A stretch of 24,657 bases of DNA from Chloroflexota bacterium (GTDB lineage Bacteria; Chloroflexota; Dormibacteria; Dormibacterales; Dormibacteraceae): positions 1 through 24,657 of the forward strand of contig VBJE01000184.1 of assembly GCA_005879675.1 (NCBI GenBank), written 5' to 3'. Shown piece by piece: positions 8,563-17,602 of the stretch (positions are counted from its first letter, which is position 1; the number at the start of each line of letters is the position of its first letter). Both the position numbers and the translations under genes were made by a program. Below the pieces are notes generated by a model. That model saw only the letters and a list, made by a program, of their open reading frames with translations, did not search any database and was not told the DNA's origin.

Positions 8563-9285
8563 ATGAGTCTATGGAGGCGTCTGAGGCTGCTGCTCAACAC
8601 CGAGGTGAGCAGCGCCCTCGACAGGGCTGAGGACCCGCGCCAGGTTCTCGATTACGCGTACAACCAGCAGCAGGAGCTGCTGATCACCCTGCGGCGAGGT
8701 CTGGTCGACGTGGCGACCGCGAAGGAGCAGCTCGAGCAGCAGGCGCGGCGGCTCGAGACCCGCATCCCCCAGCTCGACGACCAGGCGCGGCGCGCTGTCA
8801 GCGCAGGACGCGACGACCTCGCCCGCGTCGCCATCGAACGCAAGTGGCTCGCATTGAACGAGGTCGAGGGCCTCAAAAAGCAGATCGATGAGGTCGAGAC
8901 CGAGAAGCAGCGCCTGGCCACGCAGGAGCGGACCCTGCAGATCCGCGTGGAGCAGTTCCGGACCCACCGCGAGGTCGTGTCGGCGCGGTACAGCGCGGCC
9001 GAGGCCGAGGTCAGGCTGAAGGAATCGCTGGCCGGCGTCTCCGGCGAGCTGGCCGAGCTCGGGATGGCCGTCGGCCGGGCCGAGGAGAAGGCCGAGCGGC
9101 TGCAGGCTCGAGCGAAGGCCATCGACTCGCTCATCGACCTCGGGTCCTTCCCGTCGATGGGCGGCGGCGACTTCGTGGAAGCCGAGCTCCTCCGGATCAC
9201 CGTCACCAAGGAGATCGACGACGAGCTGGCGAAGATCAAATCAGAGGTCGGCGCCGCGAGCTCGACCAAGGAGAGCAAACCATGA
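8563..9285 (+). CDS. pspA: PspA/IM30 family protein, first copy
   Basis: This 240-residue, almost wholly coiled-coil protein is of the PspA/IM30 (ESCRT-III-like) family, which binds the inner face of the cytoplasmic membrane and helps preserve it under stress. The start is ATG 8563, preceded by a strong Shine-Dalgarno CAGGAGG with a 6-base spacer; the frame is open further upstream but nothing there resembles the family. Residues 1-20 (MSLWRRLRLLLNTEVSSALD) form the amphipathic N-terminal helix, followed by the typical AEDPRQVLDYAYNQQQ segment. Long heptad-rich helices run to about residue 190, with a family-like core VVSARYSAAEAEVRLKESL. The C-terminal part after SMGGGD is an extra acidic helix. 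Its stop overlaps the next start (ATGA), so it heads the four-gene cassette. Confidence 0.92.
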   Translation: MSLWRRLRLLLNTEVSSALDRAEDPRQVLDYAYNQQQELLITLRRGLVDVATAKEQLEQQARRLETRIPQLDDQARRAVSAGRDDLARVAIERKWLALNEVEGLKKQIDEVETEKQRLATQERTLQIRVEQFRTHREVVSARYSAAEAEVRLKESLAGVSGELAELGMAVGRAEEKAERLQARAKAIDSLIDLGSFPSMGGGDFVEAELLRITVTKEIDDELAKIKSEVGAASSTKESKP

Positions 9286-10061
9286 GCACGACCCGTTGGA
9301 ATCCGGCCCATCACCTCGTCTCGCCAGACGGCAAGTGGTACTGGGACGGTGTGGCGCAGGAGTGGAAGGCGGTGGCAACGCCGGCCGCGCCGGCGAAGGC
9401 CGCTTCCACACCCAACCCGGCGGCAGCCCAGCCGAGCCGCGGGCTCAGCTCCTTCACCGGCAAGATCCGCTCCGACGACCTCGCCTACGGGCAGACGGTA
9501 CTGGTCTGGGCGCGCTGGATCCTGATCGGCACCGGTCTCCTGCTTTCGTTCTGGGGCCCCAAAGACCTGCTCACACTGCAGGTGCAGCTCGCCGCGATCA
9601 TCGCCCTGGCCTTCGGCAACTTCTATCTCCACGTGCAGCTGCTGCGCGGCCACCCGGCGCTCGACAACGTCGTCTATGCGGCAAGCCTCGCCGACATCTG
9701 CGTGGTGACGGCGCTCGTCCTGGTCCAGACCGGCTATCCGTCGCCGGTCTTCATCTTCTACTTCGCCGCCATCGTCGGCATCTCGGTCGCATTCCCGACC
9801 CAGATGACCGCCGGCTACACGTTGCTCGTGGTCGGCGTCTACGGAATCATCTGCCTGGCGACGGCCAGCGTTGACGACCACCCGGCCATCTTCACGCGAC
9901 TGCTGACCATCGCGGCCGTCGCAGTGTGCGGGAACCTCTTCGCCCGCCACGAAGCGCAGCGGCGTGCTGACGCGATTCGCATCCATGGAGAGCTGCTGGA
10001 CGAGGTCGAGCAGCACCCGTCGACCGAGCCCCGAACACAGCCGGCTGCGCCGGCTTCATAG
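9282..10061 (+). CDS. Six-helix membrane protein with N-terminal DUF2510-like motif (cassette protein 1)
   Basis: The 259-residue protein starts at an ATG overlapping the pspA stop. Residues 12-30 (LVSPDGKWYWDGVAQEWKA) resemble the short Trp-rich DUF2510 motif of actinobacterial membrane proteins. A Pro/Ala linker follows to about 55, then six hydrophobic segments near 71-91, 97-118, 127-148, 153-171, 177-193 and 202-220. The helices resemble the multi-helix input domains of some histidine kinases, but no HisKA or ATPase domain follows; the C-terminus is a short charged tail (RRADAIRIHGELLDEVEQ). It is a paralogue of the next gene: YGQTVLVWARW here matches YGQTVIMWARW there. Function is unknown. 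Its position between two pspA genes suggests a membrane partner or signal input for PspA, by analogy with PspB/C or mycobacterial PspM; that is inference. Confidence 0.8.
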   Translation: MSTTRWNPAHHLVSPDGKWYWDGVAQEWKAVATPAAPAKAASTPNPAAAQPSRGLSSFTGKIRSDDLAYGQTVLVWARWILIGTGLLLSFWGPKDLLTLQVQLAAIIALAFGNFYLHVQLLRGHPALDNVVYAASLADICVVTALVLVQTGYPSPVFIFYFAAIVGISVAFPTQMTAGYTLLVVGVYGIICLATASVDDHPAIFTRLLTIAAVAVCGNLFARHEAQRRADAIRIHGELLDEVEQHPSTEPRTQPAAPAS

Positions 10062-10066
10062 GAGGT
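10060..10066 (+). promoter_or_regulatory. Strong ribosome binding site of the second membrane protein
   Basis: AGGAGGT starts inside the TAG stop of the preceding gene and lies six bases before ATG 10073, fixing that start and indicating co-translation within one operon. Confidence 0.8.
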
Positions 10067-10072
10067 AGTCCA

Positions 10073-10696
10073 ATGCCTGCAGTCCGCGAAGTCCGAACCG
10101 CCGCCCAGGCCAACCAGGAAGACGTCTTTTACGGCCAGACCGTGATCATGTGGGCTCGTTGGAGCGTCATCGTGGCCGGCATCGTGCTCGTCCTTTGGAC
10201 GTCCACCAACGTGAGCCTGCTGACGCAGACCATGCCGTTCTTCCTGGTCCTCATGGCGGTCAACTTCTTCCTCCACGGCCGCTACGTCATGGGAAGTCCG
10301 CTGAACCGTATCGTCGTCATCGTCGCGAGCGTCATCGACCTGGTGTTGATCACCGCCATCGTCGTCCTGTGGCCTGGTTCCCACGGCCTTCACAACCAGT
10401 TCTACGTCCTCTACTTCCCCGTGGTCTTCGCGTTCGCGCTCGTGTTCACGCGCCGCATCGAGGCCGCGTACACGGTGCTGGCGATCGTCCTGTATCTGGG
10501 CGCCTGCGTCTTCACAGCCACAGTTCCATTCGACTTCGGCAGCGATGACAAGGTCCTCGTGATGCGCCTGATCGTGATCGCTGCCATGGGCTTTCTCGGC
10601 AACTACTACTTCCGCATCCAGCGCGACAGGCTCGCGCGCGCCTCGCGAGGCGACAACTCGACGGTCGCGGGCATGCGCGGCGGCGTTGCGCGCTGA
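10073..10696 (+). CDS. Six-helix membrane protein (cassette protein 2), paralogue of the preceding gene
   Basis: This 207-residue integral membrane protein lacks the DUF2510-like head of its neighbour but shares the membrane domain. DVFYGQTVIMWARWSVIVAG matches DLAYGQTVLVWARWILIGTG. Both carry a short charged exit after the last helix (GNYYFRIQRDR here, GNLFARHEAQRR there). Hydrophobic segments lie near residues 22-42, 52-70, 78-100, 108-125, 131-149 and 161-180. Like its paralogue it resembles a kinase sensor domain with no kinase attached. ATG 10073 has an ideal Shine-Dalgarno six bases away. The pair probably arose by tandem duplication and could form a heterodimer or heteromeric complex. 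Enzymatic motifs were not seen and its function is unknown. Confidence 0.8.
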   Translation: MPAVREVRTAAQANQEDVFYGQTVIMWARWSVIVAGIVLVLWTSTNVSLLTQTMPFFLVLMAVNFFLHGRYVMGSPLNRIVVIVASVIDLVLITAIVVLWPGSHGLHNQFYVLYFPVVFAFALVFTRRIEAAYTVLAIVLYLGACVFTATVPFDFGSDDKVLVMRLIVIAAMGFLGNYYFRIQRDRLARASRGDNSTVAGMRGGVAR

Positions 10697-10719
10697 AATC
10701 AAACCGCTGGAGGTGTGAG

Positions 10720-11421
10720 ATGGGCATCCTGGAACGGCTCAGCCAGCTGCTGAAATCGAGCGCGTCGGTCGCGCTCGCCCCCGCACCCGACCCAAGGGTG
10801 ACCCATCTCACCTCCCACCAGAAGCAGCGCGCGTTGCTGAACCAGGTGGCGGCCGCCGGCCGAGAGGTCACGGCCGCGAAGGAGCGGCTTCATGCGGCCG
10901 CCGAAGCGGTGCGAGCGAAGCTGCCGACGATGGAAGAGCAGGCGCGCCAGGACTTGAAGGCGGGGCGAGAATCGATGGCGAGGCTCGCCCTGCAGCGCCG
11001 CCAGGTGGTGATCAGTGAGCTGCAAACCCTCGAGCGCCAGCTGGCCGAGGTCGAGAAGGAAGAGGCGGCGCTCTCCATGATCGAGCAGCGCCTCTCAGGA
11101 CAGATCGAAGCGTTCGCCGCCCGCCAGGAAGTGATCAAAGCGCGGTTCAGCGCCGCGGAGGCGCAGGTGAGAATCAACGAGGCGATGACCGGCGTCGCCA
11201 ACGACTTCGCCGACCTGACCGCCACTCTTCACCGCGCCGAGCAGACCACCGAAGAGATGCAGGCCCGCGCCACGGCGATCGACCGCCTGGTCCAGGAAGG
11301 CGACCTGGAGACGATCAGCTTTGCCTCCGGCTCCGACGCGATCGACGCTCGCTATGAGGCGCTGGGTGTCGATGCCGACGTGGAGGAGCAGCTGGACGCG
11401 CTGCGCAAGCTCGACCGGTAG
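10720..11421 (+). CDS. PspA/IM30 family protein, second copy
   Basis: A second PspA/IM30-like coiled-coil protein of 233 residues closes the cassette. Its start is ATG 10720 with GGAGGT six to ten bases upstream. Residues 1-12 (MGILERLSQLLK) form a short amphipathic helix, then a less typical, Ala/Pro-rich stretch with DPRVTHL. Long helices follow with the same core as copy one (VIKARFSAAEAQVRINEAMTG here, VVSARYSAAEAEVRLKESLAG there). The similarity shows the two are paralogues, yet the N-terminal region and the C-terminus differ clearly, which suggests different roles or membrane preferences. Its stop is only five bases from the stop of the convergent membrane protein gene on the other strand. 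Confidence 0.85.
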   Translation: MGILERLSQLLKSSASVALAPAPDPRVTHLTSHQKQRALLNQVAAAGREVTAAKERLHAAAEAVRAKLPTMEEQARQDLKAGRESMARLALQRRQVVISELQTLERQLAEVEKEEAALSMIEQRLSGQIEAFAARQEVIKARFSAAEAQVRINEAMTGVANDFADLTATLHRAEQTTEEMQARATAIDRLVQEGDLETISFASGSDAIDARYEALGVDADVEEQLDALRKLDR

Positions 11422-11426
11422 CGCCG

Positions 11427-12872
11427 CTATTCGTTCACCGGGACCCGGTTGACGACGCTGATCTGGTCGATCCGGTTGGCGACGAGCTCGTAGCCATGGT
11501 GCAGCCGGCGGTAGTAGGTCGGGCGGCTCATGTGAAGCCGCTCCATGATCACCTCGTGGCTTCCGACGCGCCTCACGTAGTAGTCGAGGAGGAGATGGCC
11601 GGCCTCCGCGTCCCGCGGCGCGGAGGAAGCGGCGAGTTCGCCGATCACGTCGACAAGCAGCGCGCGCAGCTCGCTGGACGCGCTGCCTCCCTTCGACACT
11701 CCCGGCAGCCGGGCGAGCGGGCTGCGTCCCAACGCCTCGGGCGTGCCGAGGTCGTCGAGCGCCGTCCGCACCAGCTGCTCGCGCACGGAGCTGTCGGGGT
11801 CGAGCGTCCAGCGCTCCGGCTCGGGCTCTTTCGAGAGGCCCTCGTACGGCGCGAACACGGCACCGGGCAGGCCCGCGCGGAGCACGCGGCCCATCATCCA
11901 CGTGAGCATCGTCGTGGCGATGATCGCCCCCGCCCACAGCGACGGTCCCCACGTCGTGCCCGCGGGCAGCAGCGTGATCTCGACCAGGTAAGCGGCCGCG
12001 AATGCGCCGCCGATCACCGCGCAGAGGGACGCGGCCGGCTTGCCCGGCCGGCGCGCCCGCCACGCGATCCAGGCGTCGGCCGCCGCGCCGGTGGCGACCG
12101 CCACCGGCACCAGGTAGAAGTGCGACTTCGTGATCGTCACCAGGAGCCCGTTGATCGTGAACACGAACGTCATCGAGCCGGGCCGGAGGTTGAAGCCGCT
12201 GTTCAGCAAGAGCCCGGTGCCGGCCAGGATCACCGCCTGGGCGAGGATGGACGCGACACCGATGTTCTCCCCGAGCCAGGGCGCCGAGCTCACGGCGTTG
12301 CGGAACTCGTAGTCGCCCGCGGCCCACGGGTCGATCAGGGGATGGATGAACTGGGTCGCGAAGGTCAGCACCGACAGCAGGAGGGCCGTCGACATGAGCG
12401 TCACCGGGCTCGCCAGCTTCTCGCCGCGGCGCGCCGCGGCCCTGAGCGGGCCGCTCACGATCACGGCGGAGGCTGCCATCTCGACCAGGTGCGGCGGCGT
12501 GAACAGCGCCTCGAGCCCGATGCCGCCCGTCTGGAAGACCGGCGACCAGAAAGCCTGGTCGATGATCCACGCGGCGCCGAAAATCAGCGCCGCCGCGAAC
12601 GTTCCCGTCTGCCCGTCCGGCAGCGCCCGGTTCCAGGGCCGCCCCTCGCGCAGGCCCGTGGCAAAACCCGCGAACAGATACAGCGTCAGCAGCGACCACG
12701 ACGCGGTCACGGTCGTGAAACCTGCCTTCTTGGCCGCCTCGATGACATGTCCGGGGTCGTGCACGTAGGCGTACGCGACCACGTACCCCCCGAGCACGAA
12801 CCACGTGGCAAGCAGGACGACGACGGCGTCGACCGCCCGCGGATCCTCGACGTACCGTCGGAGGAGCTTCAC
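11427..12872 (-). CDS. Polytopic membrane protein with C-terminal HTH-like segment
   Basis: The 481-residue protein starts at GTG 12872, preceded by AGGAAG, 19 bases after the GH15 stop. Residues 15-330 hold about nine or ten hydrophobic helices (for example 15-37, 57-75, 92-110, 156-175, 204-225, 233-249, 252-270, 281-302, 310-330). The rest, 335-481, is soluble. It ends in SHEVIMERLHMSRPTYYRRLHHGYELVANRI (residues 438-467, here given only to locate it), which looks like the helix-turn-helix found at the regulatory ends of some actinobacterial and Chloroflexota ATPases (LHxSRxTYYRRL pattern). A membrane-embedded one-component regulator is therefore plausible, but the segment could instead be a protein-protein module. 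I do not recognise the membrane part. It is the last gene of the - strand run that includes GH15 and adk. Confidence 0.7.
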   Translation of the reverse strand: MKLLRRYVEDPRAVDAVVVLLATWFVLGGYVVAYAYVHDPGHVIEAAKKAGFTTVTASWSLLTLYLFAGFATGLREGRPWNRALPDGQTGTFAAALIFGAAWIIDQAFWSPVFQTGGIGLEALFTPPHLVEMAASAVIVSGPLRAAARRGEKLASPVTLMSTALLLSVLTFATQFIHPLIDPWAAGDYEFRNAVSSAPWLGENIGVASILAQAVILAGTGLLLNSGFNLRPGSMTFVFTINGLLVTITKSHFYLVPVAVATGAAADAWIAWRARRPGKPAASLCAVIGGAFAAAYLVEITLLPAGTTWGPSLWAGAIIATTMLTWMMGRVLRAGLPGAVFAPYEGLSKEPEPERWTLDPDSSVREQLVRTALDDLGTPEALGRSPLARLPGVSKGGSASSELRALLVDVIGELAASSAPRDAEAGHLLLDYYVRRVGSHEVIMERLHMSRPTYYRRLHHGYELVANRIDQISVVNRVPVNE

Positions 12873-12891
12873 CTTCCTGCCAGGGGTAAAC

Positions 12892-14922
12892 CTACGGCTG
12901 CGGCGACGGCGGTGCGGCGCTGAACTTGTTGCCCGTCCCGGTCTCGGCGTGGATGACGTGCATCACAGCGTTGATCAGGGCCAGGTGCGAGAACGCCTGC
13001 GGGAAGTTGCCCAGGTGCCGGCCGCTGCGCGGGTCGATCTCCTCGGCGTAGAGCTGCAGCGGGCTCGCGTACGACAGCAGCTTCTCGCAGAGCTCTCGCG
13101 CCCGGTCCAGCTCGCCGATCTCGCACAAGGCCGAGACGAGCCAGAACGAGCAGATGGTGAAGGTGCCCTCCTCGCCACGCAGGCCGTCGTCGGTCTCCGT
13201 GGTGCGGTAGCGCAGCACCATGCCGTCGACGGTCAGCTCGTCGGCGATCGCGAGCACGGTGGCGCGGACGCGTGGGTCCTCGGGCGGAAGGAACCGGACC
13301 AGCGGGATGAGCAGCACCGAGGCGTCGAGCGCCTTCCCGCCGTAGTGCTGGACGAACACGCCACGCTCGTCGACGCCGTGCTCGCAGATGTCGGACTTGA
13401 TCTTCTCGGCGACGTCCTGCCAGCTCTGCGACAGCGCGATGTCGCCGTGCATCTCCGCCAGCCTCGCGCCGCGGTCCAGGGCGACCCAGCACATGAGCTT
13501 GGACGACGTGAAGTGCTGCGGCTCGCCGCGCACCTCCCAGATGCCGCGGTCAGGCGCCCGCCAGTTTTCGATCGCGCACTCGACGGCGCGCTTGAGGGTC
13601 GGCCACACGACCTCCGGCAGGTAGTCGCGCGACTTCGTGTGCAGGTAGACCGAGTCGAGCACCGCGCCCCACACGTCGTGCTGCTTCTGGTTGTACGCCG
13701 CGTTGCCGATGCGCACCGGTCGCGAGGCCTCGTAGCCACCTAGATGGTCGAGGGTCTTCTCGACGAGCTGGTGCTCGCCGCCGATGCCGTACATGATCTG
13801 CAGGTCCTTCTTGCCGGCAGCGACGTCGGCGATGAAGTAGAAGAAGTCGTTCGCCTCGCGCGCGAAACCGAGCGTGTAGAGGCCCCAGAGCATGAAGGTG
13901 CCGTCGCGGATCCACGTGTAGCGGTAGTCCCAGTTGCGCTCGCCCCCGATCGTCTCCGGCAGCGAGGTCGTGGGCGCCGCCAGCAGCGCTCCCGTCGGGC
14001 TGTACGTCAGGCCTTTCAGGGTCAGGGCGCTGCGCTGAAGGTAGCTCTGCCAGGGGTGCTCGGGAAACTCGCCGCGGTTGATCCACTCGCGCCAGAAGTC
14101 GGCCGTCTTCTCCACCCGGTCGAACGCCTCCTCGACCGTCGGAGGCGCCGGGTGCTCGTCCCAGTACTCCTTGCCCGTCGAGTGCCGCGAGCGCGGCCAC
14201 ACCATCGCCACGTACGCGCGCTCGCCCTGGCGCAGGGTCTTGGTGGCGTGCGCGCCAGGGCCTTCGAAGCCGACGCGAAGGTCGGTGACGAGCTTGATCG
14301 GGACCTCGTTCTCGCCGCCGCTCGCGATCGCCTCGTTGTACCCGGAACCGGCGTACTCCCACTTCGCGTCCGTCGCGCCGTAGTCGAAGACGGGCTGGCA
14401 GTCCAGGGTCAGCTCGACCTGTCCGACCACGCACCGCGCCGTGCGCAGGAGGATGTGCTGCGCCTCGTAGTCCGAGGGCGGCCGGCGATAGGTACCGGAG
14501 CGGCGCTGGCTGTGGTACCAGGGCCCGATGCACATCGCGTCGCGGACGATCAGCCAGCCGGTCCGCGTCCGCCACGTCGTCTCGAGGACGAGCGTCCCCG
14601 GCAGGTAGCGCCGGCCGGCCGGAACCAGGACGCCGGTCGGGCCGAAGGCGAAGCTGCCGGCAGCCCGGTCGAGGATGGCGGCGAACACGCTCGGGCCGTC
14701 GGGCCTGGGCAGGCACATCCACTCCACCCGGCCGCTGGGGGCGATGAGGCAGTTGACCTCGCAGTCGGAGAGGAAGGCGTACTCGGCGATCGGGGGAAAC
14801 GGGCTCGAGATGCGCGGTTCGGCGACCTGCGGCCCAACCTCGACGACGGGCGCGTGGCCGTCGCCGTTGACGGCGCTCACCATCGATCGGCCGAGGTCAG
14901 CCTGGCGGGCTTTGCGGGCCAT
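12892..14922 (-). CDS. Glycoside hydrolase family 15 protein (trehalase/glucoamylase-like)
   Basis: This 676-residue protein has the full GH15 layout. An N-terminal beta-sandwich (residues about 40-280, opening with PPIAEYAFLSDCEVNCLIAPSG) is followed by an (alpha/alpha)6 barrel. The barrel begins with SLPETIGGERNWDYRYTWIRDG (320-341). It carries the probable general acid E463 in GIWEVRGEPQHFTSSK and the probable general base E627 or E628 in LYAEEIDPRSGRHLGNFPQAFSH. The same arrangement is found in mycobacterial GH15 trehalases as well as in glucoamylases and glucodextranases, so substrate cannot be fixed from sequence. No signal peptide is seen, which suggests a cytoplasmic enzyme and, with GlgE and TreS nearby, favours trehalose or short maltooligosaccharides. 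The ATG at 14922 has AGGGGAAG just upstream and follows adk by 28 bases. Confidence 0.92.
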   Translation of the reverse strand: MARKARQADLGRSMVSAVNGDGHAPVVEVGPQVAEPRISSPFPPIAEYAFLSDCEVNCLIAPSGRVEWMCLPRPDGPSVFAAILDRAAGSFAFGPTGVLVPAGRRYLPGTLVLETTWRTRTGWLIVRDAMCIGPWYHSQRRSGTYRRPPSDYEAQHILLRTARCVVGQVELTLDCQPVFDYGATDAKWEYAGSGYNEAIASGGENEVPIKLVTDLRVGFEGPGAHATKTLRQGERAYVAMVWPRSRHSTGKEYWDEHPAPPTVEEAFDRVEKTADFWREWINRGEFPEHPWQSYLQRSALTLKGLTYSPTGALLAAPTTSLPETIGGERNWDYRYTWIRDGTFMLWGLYTLGFAREANDFFYFIADVAAGKKDLQIMYGIGGEHQLVEKTLDHLGGYEASRPVRIGNAAYNQKQHDVWGAVLDSVYLHTKSRDYLPEVVWPTLKRAVECAIENWRAPDRGIWEVRGEPQHFTSSKLMCWVALDRGARLAEMHGDIALSQSWQDVAEKIKSDICEHGVDERGVFVQHYGGKALDASVLLIPLVRFLPPEDPRVRATVLAIADELTVDGMVLRYRTTETDDGLRGEEGTFTICSFWLVSALCEIGELDRARELCEKLLSYASPLQLYAEEIDPRSGRHLGNFPQAFSHLALINAVMHVIHAETGTGNKFSAAPPSPQP

Positions 14923-14950
14923 CTTCCCCTGTTACCGAGAGGATATTCCG

Positions 14951-15562
14951 CTAGACCCCACGAAATCGGGGGCTTCGCCTTGATTTCGCCGGGACCCCTT
15001 TCTTGAGCGCGGCGTGGACGCGGTCGAAGACCTCGTCCGGCGACCCGGTGCCGTCGACGTGGAGGATTCTGCGCCCTTGCTGCCGATAATGGTCGAGCAC
15101 GGCCTCGGTCAGCTTGTGGTACTCCCTCATCCGCTCGGCGATCACCTCGCGGGTGTCATCGGTCCGGCCTTCCAGCTCCGCGCGGTGCAGCAGGCGGTCG
15201 ACCAGCAGCTTCTCGGGCACGTCCAGGGCGATGATGAAGTCGACGTTGTGGCCTTCGTCCCGAAGCATGGAGTCCAGCGCCCGGGCCTGGGCCACGGTCC
15301 GCGGAAACCCGTCGAGGAGAGCCCCGGCTCCCTTCTCCGCCTCGGGCAGCCTGGTCCGTACCACGTCGACGATGAGGTCGTCTGGAACCAGGTCGCCGGC
15401 GGACATGATCCGGCCGACCTCCTGGCCGAGGGGGGTGCCCCTGGCGACCTCCTTGCGGAGGATGTCGCCGGTCGACAGGTGGTGGATGTGCAGCTCGTCC
15501 TCGAGCCGCGCCGCCTGCGTGCCCTTGCCGCTGCCGGGCGGACCGAAGATCATCCCGATCAC
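14951..15562 (-). CDS. adk: Adenylate kinase, short LID type
   Basis: Adenylate kinase converts ATP plus AMP to two ADP. The protein of 203 residues has the P-loop GPPGSGKGT (residues 7-15), the NMP-binding STGDILRKEVARGT, the DGFPRTVAQA signature and the RTDDTREVIAERMREYH region. The LID is the short form with no zinc-binding Cys insertion. I chose GTG 15562 because it overlaps the preceding stop as GTGA; ATG 15553 (MIFGPPGSGKG) is an alternative and would trim three residues. The open frame reaches to 15793, but that part lies inside the preceding gene in another frame. It is unusual to find adk here rather than beside secY and map in a ribosomal protein cluster, so it may be a second adenylate kinase. 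Confidence 0.93.
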   Translation of the reverse strand: MIGMIFGPPGSGKGTQAARLEDELHIHHLSTGDILRKEVARGTPLGQEVGRIMSAGDLVPDDLIVDVVRTRLPEAEKGAGALLDGFPRTVAQARALDSMLRDEGHNVDFIIALDVPEKLLVDRLLHRAELEGRTDDTREVIAERMREYHKLTEAVLDHYRQQGRRILHVDGTGSPDEVFDRVHAALKKGVPAKSRRSPRFRGV

Positions 15563-16452
15563 TTGTCGCTCAGCTGGATCTTGCGCCTCCGGCGCCACCA
15601 CCCGCGGGCGTGCTCGGCCAGGAGCGCATCGATCGCCGGGTTCGGGCCCGCGGGCCCGCCCTCCTTGCTGAGCTCGAGCCAGCGACGCGTGACCTCCACG
15701 TAGACGTCGGCCTCGGTCCAGACCGGCAGCCGCTCGAGGACGCGGTGCTTGCGGATCGCCTCGGCGATCGGATGGTAGACGTGGTCGTACCAACTGGCGG
15801 CGGCCTCCTGCAGGGGCACCTGACGGTGCTGCTCCTGGGACAGGAAGTACGCGTGGCCGAGGATGTGGTCGAGGATCGCGTCATAGCGCCCGAGCCGGCT
15901 GCACTCGAGCCGCGCCTGGGGGCGGGTGCGGTGCAGCTGGGTCGTCTCGAGGAACGCCGCGTACTCTGCCGCCTTCAGCAGCGACTCGGCGTCGACGCCG
16001 GGTTCGAGAGGCGCGCGGGTGCGGACGTTGATCACGCGCGCGTTGATGGTCGGCCGGCCGAGGTTTCGGGCCACGGACACCCGGTGGTGGCCGTCGATCA
16101 CGTAGTAGCGGTCATCGACCTTGTAGACATCGATTGGCGGCAGCTCGTCGCCCTCGACCATCGCCTGGTAGATGCGCGTCCACCTCTCGCGCATGCGCCG
16201 GTTGAGGGGCAGGAACGCCGGGTCGAAGTCGGAGGTCTTGACCTCCGGCGCGACCGAGCCGGCGATGCGCTCGATCGGGATCTCCCGCACCCCTCCGGCC
16301 GCGCGTCCTTCGACGCCGGCCGCCTTGAGCATGGGCTCCATCGAGCGCAGCCGCTGCGCCCGTCCGGTCAGGATCGTGCGCAGGTTGCGCCAAAACGCCC
16401 GCGCGCGCGCGGAGTCGAAATCCTGGATCGCGCGGATGCGCTCTACGCCCAA
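15559..16452 (-). CDS. ParB-like nuclease-domain (possible DUF4032-type) protein
   Basis: The 297-residue protein carries a ParB/Srx-like motif at residues 104-132: LPPIDVYKVDDRYYVIDGHHR then VSVARNLG, with the GHHR box at 121-124. This fold is shared by ParB CTPases, sulfiredoxin and several DNA-binding or regulatory proteins. No ParB helix-turn-helix follows. The C-terminal half (FLSQEQHR, AAASWYDHVYHPIAEAIRKHRVL, then LPVWTEADVYVEVTRRW) is like proteins often annotated DUF4032 or simply ParB-like. The only start is TTG 16452, without a good Shine-Dalgarno; the frame continues directly from the ugpC stop 27 bases upstream, so it may be translated by re-initiation. The stop overlaps the adk GTG. 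Function is unknown and a chromosome-partition role is unlikely given the operon. Confidence 0.75.
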   Translation of the reverse strand: MGVERIRAIQDFDSARARAFWRNLRTILTGRAQRLRSMEPMLKAAGVEGRAAGGVREIPIERIAGSVAPEVKTSDFDPAFLPLNRRMRERWTRIYQAMVEGDELPPIDVYKVDDRYYVIDGHHRVSVARNLGRPTINARVINVRTRAPLEPGVDAESLLKAAEYAAFLETTQLHRTRPQARLECSRLGRYDAILDHILGHAYFLSQEQHRQVPLQEAAASWYDHVYHPIAEAIRKHRVLERLPVWTEADVYVEVTRRWLELSKEGGPAGPNPAIDALLAEHARGWWRRRRKIQLSDK

Positions 16453-16479
16453 GACCGACCGAAACCGACGGTGAAGAGG

Positions 16480-17538
<1,059 letters not shown>

Positions 17539-17602
17539 CTCTTTATCCCTTCACCAAGACGCCGATCGTGCCTGCTGCACGGGGCTGCCACAGACATTCT
17601 AT

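Noticed and set aside
12805..15006. Long + strand frames opposite GH15
   Set aside because: They are antisense shadows caused by high GC; their translations are Arg/Val/Leu/Ala-rich with no family signature, while the - strand shows complete GH15 motifs.
15563..15793. Longer adk reading from 15793
   Set aside because: This part lies in another frame of the ParB-like gene, is Arg/Gly/Ala-rich, and adk similarity begins at 15562.
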